Of a stretch of 60,369 nucleotides of DNA, positions 32,615 through 41,919 are shown piece after piece. Origin of the DNA: Acetothermia bacterium UBA3571 (GTDB lineage Bacteria; Bipolaricaulota; Bipolaricaulia; Bipolaricaulales; Bipolaricaulaceae); the NCBI GenBank assembly GCA_002375995.1, contig DFNI01000026.1, forward strand, positions 79,227 to 139,595, read 5' to 3'. Every line of letters begins with the position of its first letter. The first letter of the stretch is position 1. The position numbers and the translations under genes were made by a program. The notes beneath the pieces were generated by a model that was given only the letters and a program-made list of their open reading frames with translations, did no database searches and was not told the DNA's origin.

Positions 32615-33360
32615 TCGGCGGCCTGTACATCGGCGGCGGGAGAGTCTTCTCTACCCCCTGCCACTTCAGCTACGACCTTGCTGGTAGGACCTGGATCTAC
32701 CACAACGCCGTGTCCGCCCCGTTTCAGGACACGGGGCTATGGGGGGGCCAGGCGTTCTGGTCTACGGGGGCCCTATGGGTGTCCGGCGGGATCCCGGGCT
32801 GGGACGCTTCCCTCTCCCTGGACGCCCTCCTCGGCCCGGGACCGCTTGTCATCCCCGATTCGCTGAAGGTAAACGATAAGGTGTACGTCTGGCGGAAGGA
32901 GGGCGGTCCTGGCGGGGTTCCGGGCGCCCACCCCCCTGGCCAGGTGAGGGGCCCTGGCGGACGGGTAAGACCCCCAGGGGAGGAACTCAAGGAGCCAGAG
33001 GAACCGGATGCCCCCTGCCCCAACTTGGTGGACTGCGCTGTCACCCACGACGAGCAGGGCATCCCGGTGGATCGGAAGCCCGTCTTCGCCGCCGCTGATC
33101 GGCTTGCCACCTGGTGGCTGAAGATCTCTCCTCTGTGCGAACAGGTAAACATCCGGGTGGGAATCTGCAACGCCCAGGGATACCTACACGGCCACTTCCC
33201 CCAATCCCTCGAAGTACGGGGTGAACTGCCTAAAGAGCTGCACCTCCTACTCCAGGTTCACCTGGGGGATCCAAAGGCCCGGCCGGAGGGCACCTGGTGG
33301 ATGGAGATTTACATCGACGACGGCCTCTCTTGCACCCTGCTGTTCGAGGTGGAAGGATAA
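32611..33360 (+). CDS. Secreted kelch-repeat protein, C-terminal part (frameshifted gene)
   Basis: This 249-codon frame continues the kelch propeller (MIGGLYIGGGRVFS, HFSYDLAGRTWIYHN, GALWVSGGIPGWD). A proline/glycine-rich linker follows, then a C-terminal domain with NLVDCAVTHDEQGIPVDRKPVF that I do not recognise. It has no independent signal peptide. It begins with an ATGA overlap at the first part's stop, which is coincidental to the frameshift or allows reinitiation. It should be read as the second half of the gene starting at 31898. Confidence 0.65.
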   Translation: MIGGLYIGGGRVFSTPCHFSYDLAGRTWIYHNAVSAPFQDTGLWGGQAFWSTGALWVSGGIPGWDASLSLDALLGPGPLVIPDSLKVNDKVYVWRKEGGPGGVPGAHPPGQVRGPGGRVRPPGEELKEPEEPDAPCPNLVDCAVTHDEQGIPVDRKPVFAAADRLATWWLKISPLCEQVNIRVGICNAQGYLHGHFPQSLEVRGELPKELHLLLQVHLGDPKARPEGTWWMEIYIDDGLSCTLLFEVEG

Positions 33361-33393
33361 TCAAACCCCGCCCGAGAGGCGGGAAAGGAGGCA

Positions 33394-34167
33394 ATGATGT
33401 GCAGGATGTTGGTATTGATGGGGTTGGCGGTAGTCTTTGGGGCTGCCGGTTGGACAGCTGAGGTTACGCTTACCTATCTAGGGCACTCCTGTTTCATCCT
33501 GCAAGAGGGAGATCACACGGTGATGATCGACCCTTACGCCACCTATGTACCCTACCCCGCCCTGCCCAAGCCGGCGGATGTGGTGCTCATCACCCACGGC
33601 CACATCGACCACTGCCCCTGGTGCTACGGGGAAAAAGATAGGGTCACCGGGAACCCCCTCCTCGTTTGGCCCTTCGACAAGCAAAAACACGTGAAAGAGG
33701 GCCGCTGGAAGATCACCGATTGGCTCACGGCGGACTTCGTGGAAGCCACTCACGTGACCAAATCGGGCCACGGCCAGGGGCTCGTGTGCATGTTCGCCTT
33801 CGATCTCGGGGGAGTTCGGTTCGCCCACCTGGGGGACCTCGGCCGCCCCCTGACGCAGAAGCAGATCGAAGCCCTTGGAAACGTCCAGGTGCTCATGATC
33901 CCCGTGGGGGGTTACTTCACCATCGACGCCGCCGAGGCGGTCCAGGTGATAAAGCAGCTCCCCACGGTGCGGGTGGTGCTCCCCATGCATTACTACGTGG
34001 AGGGGTATTGCCCCTGGAAGGAAATCGCGCCCTTGGACGGCTTCCTGGAGCTCGCCCGCGCCGAAGGCTGGACGGTGCGGGAATTCACGTCTCCCTCGGT
34101 AACCGTATCGCCCGAGGCACTTCCCGGGTCCGTGGAGGTCTGGGTCCTGCCCTTCGCCGAGGAGTAA
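33394..34167 (+). CDS. Secreted metallo-beta-lactamase-fold hydrolase (UlaG-like)
   Basis: A hydrophobic signal (LVLMGLAVVFGAAGWTA) precedes a compact UlaG-like MBL domain: TYLGHSCFILQEGDHTVMIDPYA, the metal motif ITHGHIDHCPW, HLGDLGRPLT, and VVLPMHYYVEGY. The HxHxDH ligands are intact. Unlike most UlaG-like proteins it carries a signal peptide, so it acts outside the cytoplasm. AAAGGAGG lies 2 nt before the first ATG and 5 nt before the second (33397), so the true start may be 33397. Substrate unknown. A GC-rich hairpin without a T-run (CCCGCC/GGCGGG, 33367-33383) precedes it. Confidence 0.82.
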   Translation: MMCRMLVLMGLAVVFGAAGWTAEVTLTYLGHSCFILQEGDHTVMIDPYATYVPYPALPKPADVVLITHGHIDHCPWCYGEKDRVTGNPLLVWPFDKQKHVKEGRWKITDWLTADFVEATHVTKSGHGQGLVCMFAFDLGGVRFAHLGDLGRPLTQKQIEALGNVQVLMIPVGGYFTIDAAEAVQVIKQLPTVRVVLPMHYYVEGYCPWKEIAPLDGFLELARAEGWTVREFTSPSVTVSPEALPGSVEVWVLPFAEE

Positions 34168-34321
34168 TCCGGGGGTTCGTCCTCGGACGTGCCGGCCATC
34201 CGCGGGAGGGCGTAGGAGGCGGTTGCGCTTCGCATCGGCGTGTTTCGACCTGAAACTTGGGGAGGTGGTGGATCGAGGGAACTGTTGAGCCAAATTTGAA
34301 TACGAAAGGAGCGTTGTTCGG

Positions 34322-34668
34322 ATGAAAAGATCCGCGTTGGTTTTGGTAGTGGTATCTGTGCTTGCCAGTTGGACATCCCGGCCCCATGTCCCTGCCCCAG
34401 CTTCTGCCCCCCGTGTCCGCCGTGCCAGACAGGGGACGTGAACCACTATCACCTGGCCCACGAGCTCGGCCATGCCCTGGGCCTGGGCCATCCTGGGACG
34501 TCCTCCGCGGATCTCGTGGCGGGCACATCCAGCTCCAACATGGAGCCCAGCGGCTTCTGCTGTGATAATCCCGACGTCCAGAGCGTTCACAACTGTTGGT
34601 CCGTCGCGAACCCGCTGCTTTTTTGGAGAAGCTCTATCTGTCGGGGCGCCTCCGACATCCGCGACTGA
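34322..34668 (+). pseudogene. Matrixin-like zinc metalloprotease remnant
   Basis: An AAAGGAG-preceded ATG at 34322 opens a signal peptide (MKRSALVLVVVSVLAS). The catalytic part lies in the next frame, from about 34369 (LDIPAPCPCPSFCPPCPPC, then YHLAHELGHALGLGHPG, with the HExxHxxGxxH zinc motif). The two frames join near 34365. The roughly 100 residues that normally precede the zinc site are replaced by a Pro/Cys-rich stretch. A frameshift plus internal deletion best explains this. A real short protein starting at 34369 cannot be excluded. Confidence 0.6.
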
Positions 34669-34682
34669 AGAGGATACCGGAT

Positions 34683-34715
34683 CCGGGGCCGGCATCTGCC
34701 AGCCCCGGTTTTTTT
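34683..34715 (+). terminator. Strong intrinsic terminator, plus strand
   Basis: CCGGGGCCGGCA (34683-34694) pairs with TGCCAGCCCCGG (34697-34708) with one mismatch, followed by seven Ts. It ends plus-strand transcription one base before the convergent tyrS stop. Confidence 0.85.
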
Positions 34716-35924
34716 CTATGGGGGGAGGACGCGGGCGAAGCGCCGTCTCCCCACCCGGAGGACCAGCGGTTTCTGGAGCTCGATCCGGGCATCGCGGGAT
34801 GTCACCTTCTCGCCGTTTATCCAAATCCCGCCCTGCTCCACCAGGCGTCGCGCCTCGGACCGGGATGAGACGAGGCCCGAGGCGGCGAGTAGATCGATGA
34901 TCCAAACCGTCCCTGCCTCGTCCAAAAGCTCCGCCGGCACCCGGACCTCGGGCATCTCCTCCGGCGGCTTTTCCTCCTCGAACACGCGCTCGAAGTGGCG
35001 GCGGGCGCGATCGGCGGCTTCCTCCCCGTGGAACCACGCCACGATCTCCCATGCCAGCCGCTTCTTCGCCTCCTTGGGGTGGAGCTTCTCTAACTCCCGC
35101 CAGGCGAGGTCGGTGAGAAGCGCCACGTACTGGGGCATGAGCTCATCGGGGATGGACATGATCTTCCCGAACTGCTCCTCTGGGGGCTCCGCGATCCCGA
35201 TGTAGTTCCCCCGGGACTGGGACATGGCGTGCACGCCATCCGTTCCGATGAGGAGCGGCATGGTGAGGACCACCTGGGGCTCTTGGCCGTATTCGCGCTG
35301 GATCTCCCGGCCGATGAGGAGGTTGAACCGCTGGTCCGAGCCGCCGAGCTCCACGTCGGCTCGGATGGCCACGGAATCGTACGCTTGAGCCAAGGGGTAC
35401 AGGAACTCCATGATGGTGATGGGGATCCCTTCTTCGAAGCGGCGCTTGAAATCGTCCCGCTCCAGCATCCTGGCCACGGTGTATTTGGCAGTGAGATGGA
35501 TCACGTCCTCGAAGGTGAGCTTCCCCAGCCACTCGGAGTTGTAGCGCACCTCGGTCCGTTCGGGATCCAGGATCTTGAACGCCTGTTCCTTATAGGAGGC
35601 CATGTTGCGCTCGATCTCCTCCGGGGACATGGGGGGCCGGGTCTTGGCCCGTCCGGAGGGATCCCCGATCCGCCGGGTGAAGTCGCCCACCACAAGCACC
35701 GCGATGTGGCCCAGGTCCTGGAACTGCCGGAGCTTCCGCAGGACCACGGCGTGGCCCAGGGTGAGATGGGGGGCGGACGGATCTATCCCCAGCTTCGCCC
35801 GCAGGGGCTTTCCTTCGCGGTAGTAGCGTTCGAGCTTGCGGGCGAGCTCCTCTTCGGGGAGAAGGGTCTCTGTGTTCCTCTTCAATAGCTCGATATCCCG
35901 GCGGACCTTTTCCCGGACATCCAT
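34716..35924 (-). CDS. tyrS: Tyrosyl-tRNA synthetase with altered KMSKS loop
   Basis: The 402-residue class I synthetase has AKLGIDPSAPHLTLGHAVVL (HIGH region), ELGGSDQRFNLLIGRE, and a C-terminal S4-like RNA-binding domain (SRSEARRLVEQGGIWINGEKV). Where KMSKS is expected it reads HAMSQSRGNYIGI, lacking both lysines of the mobile loop. Everything else is intact, so I keep the assignment. GGGAGGT precedes the ATG. It lies 11 bp after gyrA, with its ribosome-binding site overlapping the gyrA stop, so the pair is an operon. Confidence 0.93.
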   Translation of the reverse strand: MDVREKVRRDIELLKRNTETLLPEEELARKLERYYREGKPLRAKLGIDPSAPHLTLGHAVVLRKLRQFQDLGHIAVLVVGDFTRRIGDPSGRAKTRPPMSPEEIERNMASYKEQAFKILDPERTEVRYNSEWLGKLTFEDVIHLTAKYTVARMLERDDFKRRFEEGIPITIMEFLYPLAQAYDSVAIRADVELGGSDQRFNLLIGREIQREYGQEPQVVLTMPLLIGTDGVHAMSQSRGNYIGIAEPPEEQFGKIMSIPDELMPQYVALLTDLAWRELEKLHPKEAKKRLAWEIVAWFHGEEAADRARRHFERVFEEEKPPEEMPEVRVPAELLDEAGTVWIIDLLAASGLVSSRSEARRLVEQGGIWINGEKVTSRDARIELQKPLVLRVGRRRFARVLPP

Positions 35925-35935
35925 GGGACCTCCCT

Positions 35936-38329
35936 TCAGACCACCACCACCGAAGCCACCCGGTCCTCGGCGGATAGCCGCATCAACCTCACCCCGCGGG
36001 CGTAGCGGGAGAAGACCGAGACTTCGTCCACGGGGAACCGGATCACCTTGCCCATGGCGGTGGAGACCAGGGCCTCAGCGCCCGTATACACCGGCACCAC
36101 CGCCACCAGGTTCCCGGAAGTCCGATCCAGTTTGATGGCGATGACGCCCTTCCCGCCCCGGCCCTGGAGAGGGAATTCCCCAGGCTCGATCCGCTTCCCA
36201 TAGCCGTTCTCGGTCACAAAGAGAAGGTAATCCGGGGGCGAGCCCTTGGGCCACCACACCATCCCGATGACGGCGTCGTCCTCGTCCAGGCGGATCCCGA
36301 TCACCCCCTTGGAGGGGCGGCGGGTGAGGCGGACCTCTTCCTCGGGGAAGTGGATCGCCTTCCCCTTAGCCGTGGCCACCAGGACCTCGCCTCTCCCGGC
36401 GCTGATCAGGGCATCCACGAGACGGTCGGCGTCCACGGCGGTGTGGGCCACAATTCCCTTGGAGTGGGCGTTGGCATAGTCGGAGAGGGGGTTCCGGTTC
36501 ACGATCCCCCGGCGGGTAGCGAAGAGGCAGTAGCCCCGGCCGTAGTCCTCCACCGGCAGGGCCGCCCGGATCTCCTCATCCTGGGCGATCTCCAGGAACT
36601 GCCGCAGGTTCTTGCCGGTGGAGTCGCGGTTGCCCACGGGGAGGCGGCCCAGGGGAAGCTTGAACACCTTGGCCATATCGGTGAAGAGGAGGAGGTCGCA
36701 GTAGGTGTGGGCAGGGACCATCACTCGCAGGAAATCCCCTTCCCGGGGGCGGATCCCGATGACGCCCTTTCCGCCCCGGCCCTGGGCGCGGAAGGCGTCC
36801 CGCTCGGTAACGTTGATGTAGCCCTTGGCGGTGACCGCCACCAGCACCTCTTTTCGCGGGGCCACCGGTTCCTGGAGCACCTCCTCGGCCTCCGACACGA
36901 TCTCGGTGCGGCGGTCGTCTCCATACTTCTCGGCGATCGCGGACAATTCCTCCCGGATGAGCTGGTCCCGCTTTTTGGGGTCGGCCAGGATCGCCTCGTA
37001 CTTGGCGATCTTCTCCCGGAGCTCCGCGAGCTCCTTGTCGATGGACTGGCGTTCCATCCGGGTGAGCTGCGACAGGCGCATCTTGAGGACGGCGTCGGCC
37101 TGACGGTCGGTGAGGCCGATCTCGGCCACCAAGAGGACCTTGGCTTCCTCGGGATCCTTGGAGGTCCGCACGATCTCGATCACCTCGTCCAAGCGCTCCA
37201 GCGCTTTCTTGAACCCCTCCAAGACCTCGGCCCGGTCCTTGGCCTGGCGCAGCCGATACCGGGTGCGGCGGTCCACCACCCCCCGGCGGAAGTCCAGGAA
37301 GACCTTGAGGAGCGTGGGAAGAGGCAAAACTCGCGGCGCCCCGTCCACGATCACCAGGAAATGGCAGGAATAAGTGCGTTCGAGGGGGGTGAGCTTGAAG
37401 AGCTTGTAGAGTACCGCGTTAGGGTCGGTTCCCTTCTTAAGTTCCACTACAATCCGCAGCCCTTCCCGGTCCGATTCGTCCCGGAGATCGGCGATGCCCT
37501 CGATCTCGCCGGACTTCACCTTGGCCGCGATGGACTCGAGGATGGAGGTCTTGCGTACCTGATAGGGGATCTCAGTGATCACGATGCGGGAGTCCTCCAC
37601 GAAGGCCCGGGCTCGTACCCGGAACCGCCCCACCCCGGTCTCGTAGGCCTTCTTGATCCCGTCCCGCCCCACGATGAGGCCCCCGGTGGGGAAGTCGGGA
37701 CCGGGGATCAGGGGGAGGAGCTCTTCCGCGGTGGCGTCGGGGTGGTCCAGGACGTAGAGGGTGGCCTGGATCAGCTCCCGGAGGTTGTGGGGCGGGATCT
37801 GGGTGGTCATCCCCACCGATATTCCCCACGCCCCGTTGGCAAGGATGTGGGGGAACTTGGCCGGCAGCACCTCGGGCTCCTCCAGCGAGGCGTCGAAGTT
37901 GGGAAGGAACTCCACCGTGTCCTCGTTGAGCTCTTCCAGGAATTCCACGGCGATGGGAGCCAGACGTGCCTCGGTGTAGCGCATGGCCGCGGGCTCGTCC
38001 CCGTCCACGGAGCCGAAGTTCCCCTGGCCGTCGATCAGGGGATAACGAGTGGAGAAGGGCTGGGCCATGTTCACCAGGGCCTCGTAGACGGCCATGTCCC
38101 CGTGGGGGTGGTACTTACCCATGGTCTCGCCCACGATGCGGGCCGATTTCTTGTGGGGACGGCCGGGGAGGAGCCCCAGTTCCCGCATGGTGTAGAGGAT
38201 GCGGCGCTGTACGGGTTTCAGACCATCTCTAACATCGGGGATGGCGCGACCCCGGATTACCGAGATGGCGTAGTCGATGTACGATTGCTCCATCTCATCT
38301 TCTATGTAAGTTACCTCAATTTTCCCCAT
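35936..38329 (-). CDS. gyrA: DNA gyrase subunit A
   Basis: The 797-residue protein has the GyrA breakage-reunion domain: QSYIDYAISVIRGRAIPDVR, RARIVGETMGKYHPHGD-like sequence, and the catalytic tyrosine in AAMRYTEARL. A six-blade C-terminal beta-pinwheel follows. GyrA-box-like sequences (QGRGGKGVIGI, QGRGGKGVIAI) favour GyrA over ParC. GGAGGT lies 4 nt before the ATG. No gyrB is in the window. It shares a transcript with tyrS. Confidence 0.92.
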   Translation of the reverse strand: MGKIEVTYIEDEMEQSYIDYAISVIRGRAIPDVRDGLKPVQRRILYTMRELGLLPGRPHKKSARIVGETMGKYHPHGDMAVYEALVNMAQPFSTRYPLIDGQGNFGSVDGDEPAAMRYTEARLAPIAVEFLEELNEDTVEFLPNFDASLEEPEVLPAKFPHILANGAWGISVGMTTQIPPHNLRELIQATLYVLDHPDATAEELLPLIPGPDFPTGGLIVGRDGIKKAYETGVGRFRVRARAFVEDSRIVITEIPYQVRKTSILESIAAKVKSGEIEGIADLRDESDREGLRIVVELKKGTDPNAVLYKLFKLTPLERTYSCHFLVIVDGAPRVLPLPTLLKVFLDFRRGVVDRRTRYRLRQAKDRAEVLEGFKKALERLDEVIEIVRTSKDPEEAKVLLVAEIGLTDRQADAVLKMRLSQLTRMERQSIDKELAELREKIAKYEAILADPKKRDQLIREELSAIAEKYGDDRRTEIVSEAEEVLQEPVAPRKEVLVAVTAKGYINVTERDAFRAQGRGGKGVIGIRPREGDFLRVMVPAHTYCDLLLFTDMAKVFKLPLGRLPVGNRDSTGKNLRQFLEIAQDEEIRAALPVEDYGRGYCLFATRRGIVNRNPLSDYANAHSKGIVAHTAVDADRLVDALISAGRGEVLVATAKGKAIHFPEEEVRLTRRPSKGVIGIRLDEDDAVIGMVWWPKGSPPDYLLFVTENGYGKRIEPGEFPLQGRGGKGVIAIKLDRTSGNLVAVVPVYTGAEALVSTAMGKVIRFPVDEVSVFSRYARGVRLMRLSAEDRVASVVVV

Positions 38330-38491
38330 TGTAACCTCCGCCAGATGTTACGGAATTCGCGATGGGATGGCAAGTTCTTTCGTTTGCAACGGCCTGCCGG
38401 CTTGGCTCGGAGCTGGATGGCCGGCGGAGTTGTGGGGACCGGCACAAGCGGCTAACTTTAGTGGTAATTCCCTAGGGTAAAGGGGGATGCG

Positions 38492-40405
38492 ATGGCCAAA
38501 GTGGTGTTGCCGCAGGGAGAGACCATCGAGGCTTCGGGGGTGAGCCTCCTCGAGCTCCTCCGGGAGCGGGGGCTCACCGACGGGATCGTGGGAGCCCTCC
38601 AGGACGGGGAGCTCCGCGACATCCGCGATCCCCTCCCCACGGATGGGGAGGTAAAGGCCCTCACGATCACGGACCCCGAGGCCCTGGAGATCCTGCGGCA
38701 CACGGCGGCCCACGTGATGGCCCAAGCGGTGCTCAGGCTCTTCCCGGGAACCAAGCTCGCCATCGGCCCCTCCATCCGCGACGGCTTCTACTACGACTTC
38801 GAGTTCGAAAAGCCCATCTCCCACGAGGATCTCCCGAAGATCGAGGAAGAGATGAAAAAGATCGTGGCCGCCGACTACCCCGTGGAGCGGGTATACCTTT
38901 CCCGGGAGGAGGCGATCGAGTACTACCGGAAGCGCAACGACGTCTACAAGCTCGAGCTCATCGCCGAGATCCCGGACGAGCGGATCTCCTTTTACCAGCA
39001 GGGGGAGTTCATGGACCTCTGTCGGGGGCCCCACCTCCCCTCCACGGGGATGGTGAAGCACTTCAAGGTGCTGGAGCTGGCGGGGGCGTATTGGCGGGGC
39101 GATCCCAACAACCCCATGCTGACCAGGATCTACGGCACCGCCTTCCCTACCGCCGAGGCACTGGAGGAGTACCTCAAGTGGCGGGAGGAGGCCCGGCGCC
39201 GCGACCACCGCACCCTGGGGCAGCAGCTCGACCTCTACTCCATCCACAACGAGATCGGGGCGGGGCTCGTGCTTTGGCACCCTAAAGGGGCCAAGGTCCG
39301 GAGAATCATCGAGGAGTTCTGGGTGAGGGAGCACGAGCGCGAGGGGTACGAGCTCGTGTACACCCCCCACATCGGCAAAGCCCGCCTGTGGGAGATCTCG
39401 GGGCACCTCGAGTTTTATCGGGAGAGCATGTATGCCCCCATGGACATAGAAGGGCAGGAGTACTTCATCAAGCCCATGAACTGCCCCTTCCACATCGCCA
39501 TCTACAAGACCCGCACCCGCTCATACCGGGATCTGCCCATCAAGTACGCCGAGCTCGGAACCGTCTACCGGTACGAGCGGAGCGGGGTGCTCCATGGCCT
39601 GATGAGGGTGCGGGGCTTCACCCAGGACGACGCCCACATCATCTGCCGCCCCGACCAGGTGGAGGAGGAGATCCTTAAGGTGCTCAGGTTCGCGCTCAAG
39701 ATCCTCCGGACCTTCGGGTTCTCGGAGTTCTCGGCGCACCTTTCCACCCGGCCGCCGAAGTTCGTGGGTGAGCCGGAAGCATGGGATCTCGCCACCGAGT
39801 CCCTGCGCAAGGCCCTGGAGGCGGAAGGGATCCCCTACGACGTGAAGGAGGGGGAGGGGGCGTTTTACGGGCCCAAGATCGACATCGACATCGAGGACTC
39901 CCTGCGGCGTTCCTGGCAGCTCACCACGATCCAGTTCGACTTCAACCTCCCCGAGCGGTTCGACATGACCTATATCGGCCAGGACGGGCGGAAGTATCGC
40001 CCCTACATGATCCACCGGGCCCTCCTGGGTTCCTTCGAGCGGTTCTTCGGGATCCTGATCGAACACTTCGGCGGGGCGTTCCCGGTGTGGCTGGCGCCGG
40101 TGCAGGCGGTGGTGCTCCCGGTGACGGAGGCGCAGGGGGAGCACGCCGACTCCGTGGCGGCCAGGCTCCGGGAGGCGGGGATCCGGGCGGAGTCCTGGTC
40201 CCGGGGCGGAAAGACCCTGCGGTACCTGATCCGGGAGGCCCAGCTCCAGAAGATCCCCTACATGCTTGTCTGCGGCCCCCGGGAGGTCGAGGCGGGCAAG
40301 GTGGCGGTGAGGCTCCGCACCGGGGAGGACCTGGGGCCGCGGCCCCTGGAGGAGGTCATCGCCCGCATCCGGGAGCGGGAGGCCACGCGGGCGGAGGAGC
40401 TCTGA
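38492..40405 (+). CDS. thrS: Threonyl-tRNA synthetase
   Basis: The 637-residue enzyme has an N-terminal TGS domain (residues 1-60), an editing domain with HTAAHVMAQAVLRLFPG, and the class II core (GMVKHFKVLELAGAYWRGD, FIKPMNCPFHIAIYKT, RYERSGVLHGLMRVRGFTQD). The C-terminal anticodon domain includes PVWLAPVQAVVLPV. All motifs are intact. AAAGGGGG precedes the ATG. The 160-bp gap to the divergent gyrA must hold both promoters; I see no T-box-like leader. Confidence 0.95.
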   Translation: MAKVVLPQGETIEASGVSLLELLRERGLTDGIVGALQDGELRDIRDPLPTDGEVKALTITDPEALEILRHTAAHVMAQAVLRLFPGTKLAIGPSIRDGFYYDFEFEKPISHEDLPKIEEEMKKIVAADYPVERVYLSREEAIEYYRKRNDVYKLELIAEIPDERISFYQQGEFMDLCRGPHLPSTGMVKHFKVLELAGAYWRGDPNNPMLTRIYGTAFPTAEALEEYLKWREEARRRDHRTLGQQLDLYSIHNEIGAGLVLWHPKGAKVRRIIEEFWVREHEREGYELVYTPHIGKARLWEISGHLEFYRESMYAPMDIEGQEYFIKPMNCPFHIAIYKTRTRSYRDLPIKYAELGTVYRYERSGVLHGLMRVRGFTQDDAHIICRPDQVEEEILKVLRFALKILRTFGFSEFSAHLSTRPPKFVGEPEAWDLATESLRKALEAEGIPYDVKEGEGAFYGPKIDIDIEDSLRRSWQLTTIQFDFNLPERFDMTYIGQDGRKYRPYMIHRALLGSFERFFGILIEHFGGAFPVWLAPVQAVVLPVTEAQGEHADSVAARLREAGIRAESWSRGGKTLRYLIREAQLQKIPYMLVCGPREVEAGKVAVRLRTGEDLGPRPLEEVIARIREREATRAEEL

Positions 40406-40466
40406 TCGCTCCCCCTTCCGGAGGGGCCATCGTGCCCGAGGGGTCCCTTCATCCGGGGGCACGGCC

Positions 40467-41519
40467 GTGCATCACCTGTTGAGGCGAGCCGCGGAGGAAT
40501 GGCTCTTCGGGGTGAGCCTCCTGGGCCTGATCGCCTCGTCCCTGGTCCTGCGCCGTATACCCCGTTACACCCCGGACGACTTTCACGTGCTCTTCTTGTT
40601 GTTGGGGTTCCTGGTGATCATCAGGGGGCTGGAGAAAGGCCACCTCCTGGCACGGCTGGGCGCCTCCCTGGGGGCCGGGGGGCGTTTGCCCCTCCGCCTG
40701 GTGGCCCTTACCGCCCTCCTGGCACCCCTCGTGACCAACGACGTGGCCCTGTTGGTGATGGTGCCGTTGACCCTCGCCGCGGATGTGGAGGGGGTGGAGG
40801 GGGTCATCGCCTTGGAGACGGTGGTGGCCAACGGGGCCTCGGCCCTGACCCCGTTCGGAAACCCCCAGAACCTGTTCATCTACTACCACTTCGACCTCCG
40901 GGCCGGGGAGTTCGTGGGCGCCATCTTCCCGTTGGCCCTGGCGGCCACCGGGTTCGCGGTGTTCTTGGCGGGCCGGATGAAGGCGCGCTCCCGAGCGCTT
41001 CCGCCGCCGCCGGTGGACCGGGGCTCCTATCCCTATGTGGTCCTCCTGGCCCTGTTCCTGCCCGTGGCCCTTAAGCTCCTTCCGCTGTGGGCCGGGGTGG
41101 CCCCCCTCCTCTACGCCGCCGTTCGGGACCGGGAAGCCCTCCGGGTGGATTACTTCCTGCTCCTGACCTTCCTCTGTTTCTTCGGGTTCACCGATAACTT
41201 GCTCCACGCCTTCAGCCCCCGGCTGAAGGGCCCCGGGGAGGTTTTCCTGTACACCGCCCTGTCCAGCCAGCTCATTAGCAACGTGCCCAGCACCCTCCTG
41301 TTCGCCGATTTCACCTCCAACTGGCGGGCCCTCCTCTGGGGCGCCAGCGTGGGCGGATTTGGGACCCTGTTTGGATCGCTGGCTAGCTTGATTTCCTACA
41401 GGCTTTTCGCCAGGAAAAACGTGGGAAAGTGGCGCTTCCTGGCCGTTTACCATCTGTACAGCTTCGCTGCCCTGGGTATAGGGGTAGCGGCCTTCTTCCT
41501 CCTCCGACCCGGGGGGTGA
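40467..41519 (+). CDS. ArsB/NhaD-type ion transporter superfamily permease
   Basis: The 350-residue membrane protein has about ten helices with ion-transporter superfamily signatures in both halves: LAPLVTNDVALLVMVPLTL, ANGASALTPFGNPQNLFIYY, and later SSQLISNVPSTLLFADFT and GGFGTLFGSLASLISYRLF. These hairpin-loop motifs occur in ArsB, NhaD and SLC13 carriers. It is short for the family (usually 400 or more). The GTG start at 40467 has no strong SD. Substrate (arsenite, Na+/H+ or a dicarboxylate) cannot be told. Confidence 0.8.
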   Translation: MHHLLRRAAEEWLFGVSLLGLIASSLVLRRIPRYTPDDFHVLFLLLGFLVIIRGLEKGHLLARLGASLGAGGRLPLRLVALTALLAPLVTNDVALLVMVPLTLAADVEGVEGVIALETVVANGASALTPFGNPQNLFIYYHFDLRAGEFVGAIFPLALAATGFAVFLAGRMKARSRALPPPPVDRGSYPYVVLLALFLPVALKLLPLWAGVAPLLYAAVRDREALRVDYFLLLTFLCFFGFTDNLLHAFSPRLKGPGEVFLYTALSSQLISNVPSTLLFADFTSNWRALLWGASVGGFGTLFGSLASLISYRLFARKNVGKWRFLAVYHLYSFAALGIGVAAFFLLRPGG

Positions 41520-41641
41520 GCGGCTCCTCGGGCTGATCTAAAAGCACAGGCTCGTTCTCGGGGCAAATCTTGAATCGTGAATCAACAGATTGGTCCAAAG
41601 CACGGAAAGAGGGTATCCGAGCAAGTCAAAGCGAAGCAGTT

Positions 41642-41679
41642 TTTGGTGCCTTGTTTTGCACCAAATGGTGGTGTATAGT
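41642..41679 (+). promoter_or_regulatory. vapBC promoter with overlapping inverted-repeat operator
   Basis: TTTGGTGC (41642-41649) and GCACCAAA (41658-41665) form a perfect inverted repeat with an 8-nt spacer. The promoter TTGTTT (41651-41656), 17 nt, TATAGT (41674-41679) has its -35 inside that repeat. This is the layout expected for autorepression by a VapB-VapC complex. Confidence 0.7.
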
Positions 41680-41700
41680 GCTGGTGCTTGGAGGCGCGCC

Positions 41701-41919
41701 ATGAAGAGGTTCTCGATTTCGGTTGACCCCGAGCTCCTTGCGGAAGCCATGCGGCTTGCGGGCAAGAAACGCAAGCGTGAAGTGATCGAGCTTGCCCTGC
41801 GGGAGCTCGTGAGGAAATACCGCTTGGCCGAGCTCAAGGAATTGGCGGGGTCGGGCCTGGTGGACTGGACCTCGGAGGAGCTTTCCTCGTGGCGGGAAGC
41901 GGCAAAGGACAGGCCGTGA
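41701..41919 (+). CDS. vapB: VapB-family antitoxin
   Basis: The 72-residue protein starts MKRFSISVDPELLAEAMRLAG and continues KKRKREVIELALRELVRKYR, the ribbon-helix-helix pattern of VapB antitoxins. The C-terminal WTSEELSSWREA tail would wrap the toxin. GGAGG lies 6 nt before the ATG at 41701; the open frame extends upstream without a start signal. It overlaps vapC by GTGA. Confidence 0.85.
   Translation: MKRFSISVDPELLAEAMRLAGKKRKREVIELALRELVRKYRLAELKELAGSGLVDWTSEELSSWREAAKDRP

Noticed and set aside
36350..38455. 700-codon plus-strand open frame opposite gyrA
   Set aside because: Antisense shadow of gyrA; the product is a Gly/His/Leu-rich string with no family resemblance.
38330..38491. T-box or riboswitch leader for thrS
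   Set aside because: The 160-bp gap shared with gyrA shows no specifier loop, T-box motif or terminator/antiterminator pair.
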